From Streptomyces sp. NBC_00190 (GTDB taxonomy: Bacteria; Actinomycetota; Actinomycetes; Streptomycetales; Streptomycetaceae), in NCBI RefSeq assembly GCF_036203305.1, contig NZ_CP108131.1, forward strand, positions 8,308,001 to 8,372,000: a stretch of DNA of 64,000 nucleotides, written 5' to 3'. The notes under the pieces are model-generated. The model was not told the origin of the DNA. It did no database searches and saw only the letters and a list, made by a program, of their open reading frames with translations. A program made the translations under genes and the position numbers. Below, piece by piece: positions 16,767 to 24,333 of the stretch; position 1 is the stretch's first letter; every line of letters starts with the position of its first letter.

Positions 16767-17177
16767 GTGTCTGACGCCGCCATCACCACCCCAGCGTCCC
16801 CGGCCGGCCGCCGCTGGCCGCTGTGGACAGCCGCCGCTCTCGCCGCGGGAATCGCCGGGCTCCACCTGCTCGGCACCCCGGAGTTCGTCGATCCGCTGCT
16901 CGGAGCCGACCTCGACGCCTCCGTCGTCCAGCTCTTCCGCGTGCTGTGGCACGTGTGCTCACTGTTGCTCGCGGCCCTCGCGGTCGCCCTGACCTGGGCC
17001 GCACGCGCTGAGCGTACGGCCGCACGGCCGGTCCTGGCCTTCGCCTGGTTCATTGCCGCCGCATTCACCTGCGTGTTCTTCGCCGTCGATCTGGCAGCCT
17101 TCGGCGGCGCGGTGTTCACCCTGCCCCAGTGGACCCTGTTCGTGCCGCTGCTCGTGCTGATACCGCTCTCCCGCTGA
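16767..17177 (+). CDS. four-helix integral membrane protein
   Basis: 136 residues from GTG 16767 (GGAGG 6 nt upstream). Four hydrophobic segments lie at about 18-38, 55-78, 88-108 and 112-132. It resembles the DUF6069-type or DoxX-sized small membrane proteins often found behind TetR genes; the exact family is uncertain. The spacing of 30 bp from the TetR gene indicates an operon. Confidence 0.78.
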   Translation: MSDAAITTPASPAGRRWPLWTAAALAAGIAGLHLLGTPEFVDPLLGADLDASVVQLFRVLWHVCSLLLAALAVALTWAARAERTAARPVLAFAWFIAAAFTCVFFAVDLAAFGGAVFTLPQWTLFVPLLVLIPLSR

Positions 17178-17189
17178 CCTGGCTGCTGG

Positions 17190-17522
17190 CGTATGCCACG
17201 GCGGCAACGGTCGCCGGGGCGTATCGGTCCAGCGCAACCTCGCAGGAGGTCGGGGAGGATCCGGTGGGTGGGAACTCGGGTCAGGCCGACGCCGTCGATC
17301 GGCTCCAGAACTTCGGCGGTGACCCAGGTCGCGTACTCCTTCGCCTCGATGTGGGGGCCGTCGGCGCACTGCCACATCGGGGCCCCGATCCGGTACATCC
17401 AGGGGCCCTCGCGGTCCTTGGCCCGCTCGTACAGCCGCACGGTCAGGCGCGCCCGTCCGGGAGAGTCATGTTGATCGACCAGTGCTCCACCCCGGCCCCC
17501 TCAGCAGTCGTGGCCACCGGCG
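17190..17522 (-). pseudogene. hypothetical protein remnant in two frames
   Basis: VATTAEGAGVEHWSINMTLP DGRA in one frame continues as RLTVRLYERAKDREGPWMYR, MWQCADGPHIEAKEYATWVT and EVLEPIDGVGLTRVPTHRIL in another; the indel is near 17445. The text is protein-like but I do not recognise the family. It lies directly downstream of the 17523 gene and may once have been a separate gene in that operon. Confidence 0.42.
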
Positions 17523-17825
17523 TCAGGATGAGTGCGGGCAGGTCTCGGGCGCGTGCACCACGAACTTCCCGTCGCGGTACTCCACGACGAGCTCGGGCTC
17601 CCCGCCGGGCGTAGCGACGGCCTGGTGGTGCAGGTCGGAGCGCGCCCGGCCGTTGAGGGGCTCGCTCTGCCAATGGGGGTGGGAACCGATCAGGCAGGAG
17701 AGCCGGGTCAGCTCGCTCCGGAGCTCGGTCGTCTCCGTCTCCGGCCGCCGGACCAGGCGGTTGAAGGAACGAATCTCCTGCCGCTTGAGCTGGATCAGAT
17801 CCTCCGGGAAACGGGTTTGCGCCAT
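17523..17825 (-). CDS. hypothetical protein, 100 residues
   Basis: ATG 17825: MAQTRFPEDLIQLKRQEIRS FNRLVRRPE, then a helix pair and GGEPELVVEYRDGKFVVHAP. It is similar in style to short helical proteins of unknown function in Streptomyces whose N-terminus reads RFPxDLxxLQR. It lacks a clear ribosome binding site. It is divergent from the NAD(P)-binding protein gene; their shared 215-bp upstream region carries the phased TTGGCC repeats. Confidence 0.5.
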   Translation of the reverse strand: MAQTRFPEDLIQLKRQEIRSFNRLVRRPETETTELRSELTRLSCLIGSHPHWQSEPLNGRARSDLHHQAVATPGGEPELVVEYRDGKFVVHAPETCPHSS

Positions 17826-17908
17826 GGCTTGATTGAATCATCTGTTCGATTTTCGGAGCGAGCGCGGCGTGTGGCCACGTCGATTCGAATTGCGACTGGG
17901 CGTTCTGG

Positions 17909-17954
17909 TTGGCCATTGAGTGCGAGAGTTGGCCAGTTAAGCAACATATTGGCC
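17909..17954. promoter_or_regulatory. three TTGGCC boxes at exact 20-bp spacing
   Basis: TTGGCC occurs at 17909, 17929 and 17949, one box every 20 bp (about two helical turns), in the divergent intergenic region. The layout fits cooperative binding of a regulator on one face of the DNA. Confidence 0.55.
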
Positions 17955-18040
17955 GGATATGCGACCCTGGCCTCACATCAAACGCCCACGTAGGGATCAT
18001 GTGTCATATTTCGGACACATCTCCCGGCGGAAGGCTTGTC

Positions 18041-18769
18041 ATGAAGTTCGCGGTCATCGGCGGTACCGGGCTGATCGGGTCGCAGGTCGTCAAGAATCTG
18101 AACGCCGCCGGGCACGAGGCGGTTCCGCACGCGCAGTCCACCGGAATCGACGTCATCAGCGGCCAGGGACTGGGCGAGGCGGTGGCGGGGGCCGACGTCA
18201 TGGTCAACCTGACGAACTCCCCGACCTTCGACGAAGCCTCCCTGGCCTTCTTCCAGACCTCGATGGACAACCTTCTGGCCGCGGGCCAGGAGGGCGGCGT
18301 CCGTCACTTCGTTATTCTCTCGATCGTCGGCGCGGACCAGGTGCCGGAGCTGGACTACTACCGGGCCAAGGTGCTCCAGGAGGACATCCTCACGGCCGGA
18401 CCGATTCCCTACTCGATCGTCCGCGCGACGCAGTTCATGGAATTCATCGACGCGATCCTGTCCTGGACCGCCGACAGTGACACCGTCCGGCTGCCCGCCA
18501 CGCCGATCCAGCCGATCGCCTCCAAGGACGTGGCCGACGCGGTGGCAGAAGTCGCTGCGGGCGCCCCGCTGGGGGGCATTCGCAGCATCGCCGGACCCGA
18601 GGTCTTCTCCCTGGACGAGTTGGGCCGGCTCACCCTGTCCCACAAGTCCGACAGCCGCACCGTCGTCACCGACCCCACCGCCGGCATGTTCGCCGCCGTC
18701 AAGGGTGACGTCCTCACCGACAAGGACGCCCACCTCGCCCCCACCCGCTACGCCGACTGGCTCTCCTGA
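18041..18769 (+). CDS. NmrA-like NAD(P)-binding protein
   Basis: 242 residues from ATG 18041 with GGCGGAAGG 6 nt upstream. Rossmann motif GGTGLIGSQV at residues 7-16, then HFVILSIVGADQVPELDYYR and a C-terminal half like atypical SDRs that act as NAD(P)H sensors or reductases (SIVRATQFMEF, DVADAVAEVAAG). It lacks a classical YxxxK with certainty; DYYRAK is the closest. It is probably a single-gene unit controlled by the region with the TTGGCC boxes. Confidence 0.88.
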   Translation: MKFAVIGGTGLIGSQVVKNLNAAGHEAVPHAQSTGIDVISGQGLGEAVAGADVMVNLTNSPTFDEASLAFFQTSMDNLLAAGQEGGVRHFVILSIVGADQVPELDYYRAKVLQEDILTAGPIPYSIVRATQFMEFIDAILSWTADSDTVRLPATPIQPIASKDVADAVAEVAAGAPLGGIRSIAGPEVFSLDELGRLTLSHKSDSRTVVTDPTAGMFAAVKGDVLTDKDAHLAPTRYADWLS

Positions 18770-19028
18770 ACCGCTCGCGCCCTCGAGCTTCCAGTTCGGC
18801 CGGACGCGGACGATCCAGGTAGCCGACAGGTGCTCCATGTCCTGAGCCCTGTAGTTGGCCAAACTGGCTTCCCAATGGGGAAGCCAACCCCGACCCTCGT
18901 CCTGAGCACAGATCACGCGAGGCAGCCCGGTGCCTGTCCCATTCTGAGCTCTGGGCCCGCCCCACGCAGTGCGCTGGCCGGCGGCCCGGCCCACGTCTCC
19001 CTACGCTCGTACGAGCTCGCTAGTGATA
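18770..19028. other. 259-bp intergenic region
   Basis: Contains the hairpin at 18865-18886 and a minus-strand frame with SLANYRAQDMEHLSATWIVR, which looks protein-like but has no start or recognised family. It may be another small relic. Confidence 0.35.
18865..18886. terminator. hairpin downstream of NmrA-like gene
   Basis: TGGCTTCCC / GGGAAGCCA, a 9-bp stem with a 4-nt AATG loop. There is no T tract, as is usual in Streptomyces. Confidence 0.4.
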
Positions 19029-19345
19029 GGTGATCGGGCCGTCCGCCGGGTCGTCGTAGTCGAGCAGGGCAGGGATGGCATGCACGTCGCCCCGGTCGTA
19101 GACGAATCCGCAGTCCGGGTCGGAGGCAGTGAACTGCTCGGCCATAGATCAAGCGTCGGCACCAGCACGAGAATGCGGCCCTTGGGCACAATCCGCTTTT
19201 GCCGATGCCGCCGCGATGATGGTCTTTCCCGTTCCGCACGCGGCGTGTACCTGCCCGTGCAGGCCATTGAAAGGAATGCCGCCCGGCGGGATATCGAGAC
19301 CGCGCACAATGGCGGCATGATCAGCGGGGGTGGGTCCAAGCGGTG
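19029..19345 (-). pseudogene. fragment of a DEAD/DEAH-type helicase
   Basis: Reads IPPGGIPFNGLHGQVHAACG TGKTIIAAASAK in one frame and RIVPKGRILVLVPTLDLW in the next. This is the motif Q/I region of plasmid- or phage-type superfamily 2 helicases; Walker A here is ACGTGKT instead of ATGTGKT. The rest is missing, and another fragment (ASDPDCGFVYDRGDVHAIPA) is fused behind it. Confidence 0.58.
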
Positions 19346-19379
19346 ATCCGTGGTCGCTCAGCAGGCTCGGGCGGCGCTC

Positions 19380-19884
19380 TCAGTGAAGCTGCTGGGTGCC
19401 GACGCTGTCATGGACGAAGACGGACCGGGCGTCGGTGGAAGGGTAGCTCTCCTTCAGGGCGAAGGCCTGGGGCGTGCCGCCCGCCCGCGGGGGCGTCCGG
19501 GGCTTCGAAGTGCAGGACGTAGGTCTTGGAGGTGGCCGTCTCGCTCTCCAGCTGCAGCCAGCCCACGACGCCGGCAGCCGGAAAGGTACCGGTCGCGGTG
19601 ATGGTGGTCTTCGTGGTGCCCTGCTGGAGGGTGAAGGCGGCCGTGCCGAGGTCCAGACGCTTGCGGGCGCCGTCCTTCCAGCGCTGGAAGAGCGTGATCC
19701 ACTCCTCCGGCCATGGGCCGCCGGTCGCTGTGGGCGGCATGTCGCTCTGCAGCCGCGCCAGGACGGCGTCGGCATTCGCCACGACGTCGTTGTAGTCCCA
19801 CAGATCGAATGCGAAGCCCATGTGGGCCTTGTCGGTGGCGCGGAACATCGGCCGGATGTGGAGCTCGAACACGGGAGTGCGCAT
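19380..19884 (-). pseudogene. hypothetical protein of the tyrosinase-like operon, frameshifted
   Basis: ATG 19884 gives MRTPVFELHIRPMFRATDKA, WDYNDVVANADAVLARLQ and KRLDLGTAAFTLQQGTT. Near 19485 the frame shifts, and the end GTPQAFALKESYPSTDARSV continues to the stop at 19380. It starts just after the stop of the tyrosinase-like gene (19886), indicating a former two-gene operon. Function unknown; the mixture of beta-strand-like segments suggests a partner protein of the copper enzyme. Confidence 0.5.
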
Positions 19885-19885
19885 G

Positions 19886-20684
19886 CTAGCCGTACACCTC
19901 CATCAGAACGCTGTTGAGTGTGATCTCGCCGATCAGCTCGGGTGGCTGCTGTGGCTCACCCTGCGGCGTGGGGGAGGCCATGTACTGGAGCGTCAGCAGG
20001 TGCTCCTCGGCTTCGGTCGTGGCGGCGAGCACGGTCGTCACGTCGAAGCGTGCGGTGACCACGGTCGTGTGGTCGTGCGGCTCCGTTCCGTGTCCCAGGT
20101 GGCCGTGGTCGTGCGTGTCCGTCCCGGGGTGGCTGTGGTCGTGTCCGGGGTGTCCGGTGCCTGCGCCGTGCGGGTGGGCCTGCCACATCGCCAGGTACCC
20201 GATGTCGAAGCGCTTTGAGAACTCCTCGTCGTCGCGCCGGTATGGGATGTCGACCGGTGGAAGAACGCCCGTAGCACATAGCTCCCCGTCAGGGGGATCT
20301 TCACCCCCTCCAGGCGCAGGCCCACGCGCCTGCCCTGTGCCGCGTGCGACGCCGCCGCAGCGACGCCGAACTGCACGTGTCCCTTCTCGCGCAGCTCCGT
20401 TACGAGCCCGGCGTCGGACACCGGAGTGAGCGGGACCGTCTCCAGGATCGGAGGCGGGAGGGGAGCGGGGTGGGCGGAGCGAGTACGTCGAACGCGGCGT
20501 TGAGCTGATCGGTGTACTCGTACTGGTAGCCCAGCGCCAGCGCGTCGGCGAAGTCCGCGACCTTGTGTTTGGGCTGCGTCAGGAAGCCGCGCAGCTTGCT
20601 CTGTGGAGAGGTGGGGGCGGGCATCGCGTGGCGCCGCTGCCATTCGGCCCAGAGCAGGTCGACGCCACCTTCGGTGAGGATGCC
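19886..20684 (-). pseudogene. tyrosinase/polyphenol-oxidase-like protein, 5' truncated and frameshifted
   Basis: The first readable residues, GGVDLLWAEWQRRHA, match the segment right after the CuB histidines of tyrosinases (HHxNxDRLWAxWQ). VADFADALALGYQYEY, ETVPLTPVSDAGLVTELREK and LRLEGVKIPLTGSYVLRAF follow in shifted frames. The C-terminal beta domain FDIGYLAMWQAHPHG leads into a His/Asp/Gly-rich loop with more than ten His in about 40 residues. The CuA site and most of CuB are gone, replaced by an IS110 relic. At least two indels occur (near 20470 and 20265). Confidence 0.58.
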
Positions 20685-20689
20685 TGCCT

Positions 20690-21003
20690 ATCAGTCTTGG
20701 CCTCGCCGGGGTAGAGGTCGGCGATCTGGACCTCGTTGATCCGGGCAGGTAGGCGACCGGGCAGCCCAAGTCCCGGGCCACTGTCAGGGGCAGGGCCCCG
20801 ATCGAGGCCGGCTGGTCGACGACGACCAGTACGGTTCCGTGCTTGGCCCGCAACTTCGCGAAGAGCTCACGGAGTTTGGGCTCGGTGCTGGGCAGGAGTT
20901 TGCCGAACGCCCTTTTGCCCGCCGGTGTGACGGCGGGGGCATGGTGTTCGCCCTTGCCGACGTCCAGGCCGAGGTAGGCGTCGACGTCGCCGGTGTGGAT
21001 CAC
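20690..21003 (-). pseudogene. N-terminal part of an IS110-family transposase
   Basis: ATG 21003: DVDAYLGLDVGKGEHHAPAV, GTVLVVVDQPASIGALPLTV and, after an indel near 20750, IADLYPGEAKTD. These are the RuvC-like DEDD motifs of IS110 (first Asp in LGLDVGK). The Ser-containing C-terminal domain is absent. It truncates the tyrosinase-like gene. Confidence 0.8.
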
Positions 21004-21242
21004 ATGCGTCCTCTGGTCGCGCTTTCGCCCGCCTCACCCACAGCCCCGATCTCCACTTCCGTACTACGAAAAGCCTCCGACCTGCGAACAAGCCGGTGCC
21101 AAGGTGGGTTCGTGGTCGCGGGCTTCGAGGCGGCCTGCCCCGATCGGGTGAACCGTCCGAGGGCTCGCCCGCACGTCGCTCGCCCAGCCTGCCGGACGGA
21201 TAGCGTTTCATGCTGTCTGTATACGAATGAGGCAGGTGTGGG

Positions 21243-22295
21243 ATGACCCAGGTCCTTGAGTATGAGAGCAACGCCATCGTCGAGCTGCTGGGCGTTCTCC
21301 CCGCGGACCGCGATGCGGAGTGGCTGAAGAACTCCCTTCAGCAGGCGATCATGGTGGAGATCGCGACCATCGGTCCGTACGCGAGTGCCCTGTGGTCGAT
21401 CAAAGAATCGAACGCGGCGGTTGCCAAGAACATCCGGGAGATCATCTTCGATGAGATGACCCATATGGGACTGGTGTGCAACATGCTCACCACCATTGGA
21501 GGGACGCCGGTCCTCGCCGATCCCAAGGTGGTGCCGAAGTACGAGCACGCGCTGCCGGGGGGCGTGCGGCCCGAACTCATCGTCTTCCTGGAGGGGCTGA
21601 CCAAGGACTCGGTCGAGATGTTCTCCGAGATCGAGCGCCCGGATCACCCGGTCGCCCAGTTCGGGACCTTCGCCACCATCGGGGCCTTCTACACCGCGAT
21701 CGAAGAGGCGTTCGAGATGCACCAGCACCTGATCAGGGGCGACCGGCAGATCGACTTCTCCCTTGAGAGCCACGGCCAGGGCAACAAGATCGTTCCGCTC
21801 GACAGCATCGAGAAGGTGCGAGCCGCGATCGAGATCATCAAGGAGCAGGGCGAGGGCACCTCCGCCTCACCCGAGAACCCCTTCCCCGGCAAGCCCGGCG
21901 AGCTGGCCCACTTCTATGTGTTCCGGGAGATGTTCCGCGGCAAGAAGCTGATCAAGGTGTCGGAGAATCCGGCCGTCTGGGACTTCAAGGGCGACGATGT
22001 TCCGCTGCCCCCGGCCTTCCCCATGGGGCGGGTGCCCGAGGGCGGTTGGGCCAACGGCGGGCTGAACGCGCCCACGCCCGAGGTTCAGCAGGTGCTCGCA
22101 GCGTTCAACACACATTTCAGCGCAATGCTGCGGGCGCTGGAGACGGCCTGGCTGACGGGTGACTCGGACATGATGTTCCCGGCGATCGGCCACATGGGCG
22201 GGATGCGGACCGAGGCGCGGAAGCTCGTTCAGCTGGAGCTGCCTGACGGCAGCGGGAAGACCTACGGGCCGGAGTTCCTGTACGTCGAGGAGTGA
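21243..22295 (+). CDS. ferritin-like protein (iminophenyl-pyruvate dimer synthase / VioB C-terminal type)
   Basis: 350 residues from ATG 21243. Four-helix diiron-type ligands are visible: QAIMVEIATIGPYASALWSI, FDEMTHMGLVCNML and AIEEAFEMHQHLIRGDRQID, each with Glu/His in ferritin-like spacing, then FRGKKLIKVSENPAVWDFKG. This is the PF12902-type domain found in VioB and in stand-alone proteins beside oxidases. It may bind metal and process an amino-acid-derived imine; no substrate can be read. It is intact although the divergent tyrosinase-like operon is destroyed. Start supported by the strong N-terminal match in style (MTQVLEYESNAIVELL); the upstream purine signal (GGTGTGGG) is weak. Confidence 0.85.
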   Translation: MTQVLEYESNAIVELLGVLPADRDAEWLKNSLQQAIMVEIATIGPYASALWSIKESNAAVAKNIREIIFDEMTHMGLVCNMLTTIGGTPVLADPKVVPKYEHALPGGVRPELIVFLEGLTKDSVEMFSEIERPDHPVAQFGTFATIGAFYTAIEEAFEMHQHLIRGDRQIDFSLESHGQGNKIVPLDSIEKVRAAIEIIKEQGEGTSASPENPFPGKPGELAHFYVFREMFRGKKLIKVSENPAVWDFKGDDVPLPPAFPMGRVPEGGWANGGLNAPTPEVQQVLAAFNTHFSAMLRALETAWLTGDSDMMFPAIGHMGGMRTEARKLVQLELPDGSGKTYGPEFLYVEE

Positions 22296-22299
22296 GGGG

Positions 22300-22545
22300 T
22301 CGCTTTCTCCCAGTGCTTTATCGCGGAATCAGGTCTTTGGCCTGTGGTGTCGGATCGCGCCAGGTGATGGTGCTCGCCGGTGAGGCGGCGTGCCATCAGG
22401 CGGTCATGGCAACGTGGATCACGGCTTCGGAGCGGGCTGGACGGGTCTCGTAGTCGCGGGCCAGGCGGCGGTGGAGCATGAGCCAGCCGTAGGTCCGTTC
22501 GACTGCCCAGCGTTTCGGATCGGGGTGAAGCCCCAACACCTCGTC
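22300..22545 (-). pseudogene. C-terminal fragment of an IS5-family transposase
   Basis: HPDPKRWAVERTYGWLMLHR RLARDYETRPARSEAVIHVA followed, after an indel, by MARRLTGEHHH. This is the end of IS5/IS427-group transposases with the RxxVERxxGWL catalytic-Glu block. Upstream portions are missing. Confidence 0.75.
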
Positions 22546-22698
22546 GCCACCTGGACCGGCACCTGCCCCACCTGCCGACAGGCCATCCCATGGCAGCCCT
22601 ACGAAACCACCTAACAAAACACCACTAGGCGCCTGGAACCCGAGGTCGACGCTGATCTGAACTACCGTGCACGGTGGGCGGAACTCCGCGGCACCCGT

Positions 22699-23046
22699 GT
22701 GTGGCGGGCGCACCGTATCCGCACGCTTCGCTACTCGCGTCAGGCTCTGGCGCTCGCCGGGGAGGAAGGCTGCCGGCTGCGACCGCAGAAGGTGACCCGG
22801 ACCCTTGCGGTGTACTGCATGGAGCGTTGGAAGCATCGTCAGCAGGTGTCCGACTCGTACGTCAATCTGATCGAGTGTAGGCAGCGGGCCCGCGAGCGGA
22901 ATGGTCTGCGGCACGCGGTGAAGTACTGGAACGTGCGGCCCGTGGACCGCGACGAAGTCGATGCTGTCGAGGTGGCCGAGGACGCGGCGGTGGAGGTGCT
23001 GCTGCCATGGCTTGTGCGGCGCGCGGACTCCTGGGAGGTTTGGTGA
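22699..23046 (+). CDS. hypothetical protein, possibly 5' truncated
   Basis: 115 codons from GTG 22699: VWRAHRIRTLRYSRQALALA, TLAVYCMERWKHRQQVSDSY and a C-terminal acidic helix EDAAVEVLLPWLVRRADSWE. The frame is protein-like upstream to about 22630 (RLEPEVDADLNYRARWAELR) where a stop occurs, so the true N-terminus may be lost. Not recognised. It is followed by a strong bidirectional hairpin. Confidence 0.4.
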   Translation: MWRAHRIRTLRYSRQALALAGEEGCRLRPQKVTRTLAVYCMERWKHRQQVSDSYVNLIECRQRARERNGLRHAVKYWNVRPVDRDEVDAVEVAEDAAVEVLLPWLVRRADSWEVW

Positions 23047-23060
23047 CCTCTCCTCTCAGA

Positions 23061-23104
23061 CATGGGAAGACAGACCCCCGCCTGGGGGCGGGGATCTTCC
23101 CATG
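23061..23104. terminator. bidirectional terminator
   Basis: CATGGGAAGA / TCTTCCCATG closes an inner GC-rich stem CCCCCGCC / GGGGCGGGG. It lies between two convergent genes (stops at 23046 and 23125). Confidence 0.75.
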
Positions 23105-23124
23105 TTCAGGGTGCCGGGTGTACG

Positions 23125-24126
23125 TCAGGCCGGTTCGTACCAGTTGCACAGGTGGGTCCAGACCAGGAGCGGGTTCATGGCGTAGTCCCAGGACACGTCA
23201 GGGGCCCAGCCTTCGAGGTCCCAGGAGTTGCCTCCCTGGGGGCCGCCGCCGAGGTCTATGGAGTAGCGGGCGTGGCAGGCGAGCTGCTTGTACAGGGAGG
23301 ATCCCTGTTCGGCGGTCAGCCACCGGTCCGGGTAGGGGGCCTGGGAGAACGACTGGTCCCACAGCCGGTCATAGCTGGTGTCGGCGTTGTCGAAGCCTTC
23401 GGCGGTGGGGATGACGGAGATGTCGACGTTCCCGCCTATCTGGCCGTCCTTGATGGCGCGGGCGATCTCGGTCCGCTTGACCCACTCGGTGTTCGTGACC
23501 GACGTGTAGCCGACGCACTCGCTCTTGCATACGGGGTGATTGGTGTCGCCCTGATCGAAGCCGGGCGACCACCACAGCACGGCGTTACGACCTGAGAACG
23601 ACTGCATGATGCCCTTGGTCTCCGGTGTGGGGATCTCGTCCGACGTCGGATACCCGAAGTAGCCGCCTTCCCATCCGAACTGCCCCCACAGCTCCCCGAC
23701 GCGGCCCCACACCGGGTGCGCGCCAGGGAGAGGGGGCCAGTAGAGGGTGCCGCCCTCGAACTGCTGGCGCCTGCCCGCTCCGTCGGCGTTGGTGAGTTCA
23801 TCGCCGACCGGGTAGCCGAGCCGGGATTTCTCCCAGCCCATCGCCTCCCACTTACCGCGGATCGCGCCCCATACGGGGTGCGCGCCGCGTTCGGGGGTCC
23901 AGTAGATGGAGCCTCCGGCGAAGTGGTTGTACCGGCCGCGGCCGTCGGGGCTGATCTCCTCGTCGGTGGTGGGGCAGCCGAGCGGGCCGGTCTCGCTGCC
24001 GGTCTCGATGTACTTGGCGAGGATGTCGCCGCCGACCTGCCTGCCGCAGACGTCGGCGGCGGCGGCCGGCGAGGTCTGGACGGTGAGTGCGGCGAGCGAC
24101 ACGAACGCGACCAGGGTCGCCTTCAA
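23125..24126 (-). CDS. secreted LGFP-repeat / DUF2599 protein
   Basis: 333 residues from TTG 24126 with a signal peptide (LVAFVSLAALTVQTSPAAAA, cleavage near residue 24). Three LGFP repeats at about 35-90, 95-145 and 150-185 share the pattern LGxPxxDE...FxGGxxYW and GAHPVWG. The C-terminal third (SYDRLWDQSFSQAPYPDRWL to WDYAMNPLLVWTHLCNWYEP) is a DUF2599-type domain. LGFP repeats are thought to bind the cell wall. Four Cys in the second half could form disulfides. It has no clear ribosome binding site; an Arg-rich frame upstream lacks a start. Confidence 0.8.
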   Translation of the reverse strand: MKATLVAFVSLAALTVQTSPAAAADVCGRQVGGDILAKYIETGSETGPLGCPTTDEEISPDGRGRYNHFAGGSIYWTPERGAHPVWGAIRGKWEAMGWEKSRLGYPVGDELTNADGAGRRQQFEGGTLYWPPLPGAHPVWGRVGELWGQFGWEGGYFGYPTSDEIPTPETKGIMQSFSGRNAVLWWSPGFDQGDTNHPVCKSECVGYTSVTNTEWVKRTEIARAIKDGQIGGNVDISVIPTAEGFDNADTSYDRLWDQSFSQAPYPDRWLTAEQGSSLYKQLACHARYSIDLGGGPQGGNSWDLEGWAPDVSWDYAMNPLLVWTHLCNWYEPA

Positions 24127-24266
24127 GGTGGTAAGTCGGCGCCTTGGGCGCCGCGTTGGTGTGGGCTCGCGAGGACCCCTCTCTACGGTTCGTTGGATGT
24201 ATGGATGATCGGCTGGCCGCCGTGTGACCTCAAGAGGACCCGTCTGGATCCTGGGCGGGGACGGCG

Positions 24267-24305
24267 AAGGGCCCCACCCGGCGCGTACTTACGGGTGGAG
24301 CCCTT
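24267..24305. terminator. terminator of the LAXTG protein gene
   Basis: AAGGGCcCCACCC and GGGTGGaGCCCTT pair across a 13-nt loop, 29 bp after the stop codon at 24334 (minus strand). Confidence 0.6.
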
Positions 24306-24333
24306 CACTGTGAGACGTGACTGCCTGGTCAGG

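Noticed and set aside
16304..17440. 378-codon minus-strand frame
   Set aside because: Its first part (17440 to about 17190) is a gene relic; the rest is antisense to the TetR and membrane protein genes.
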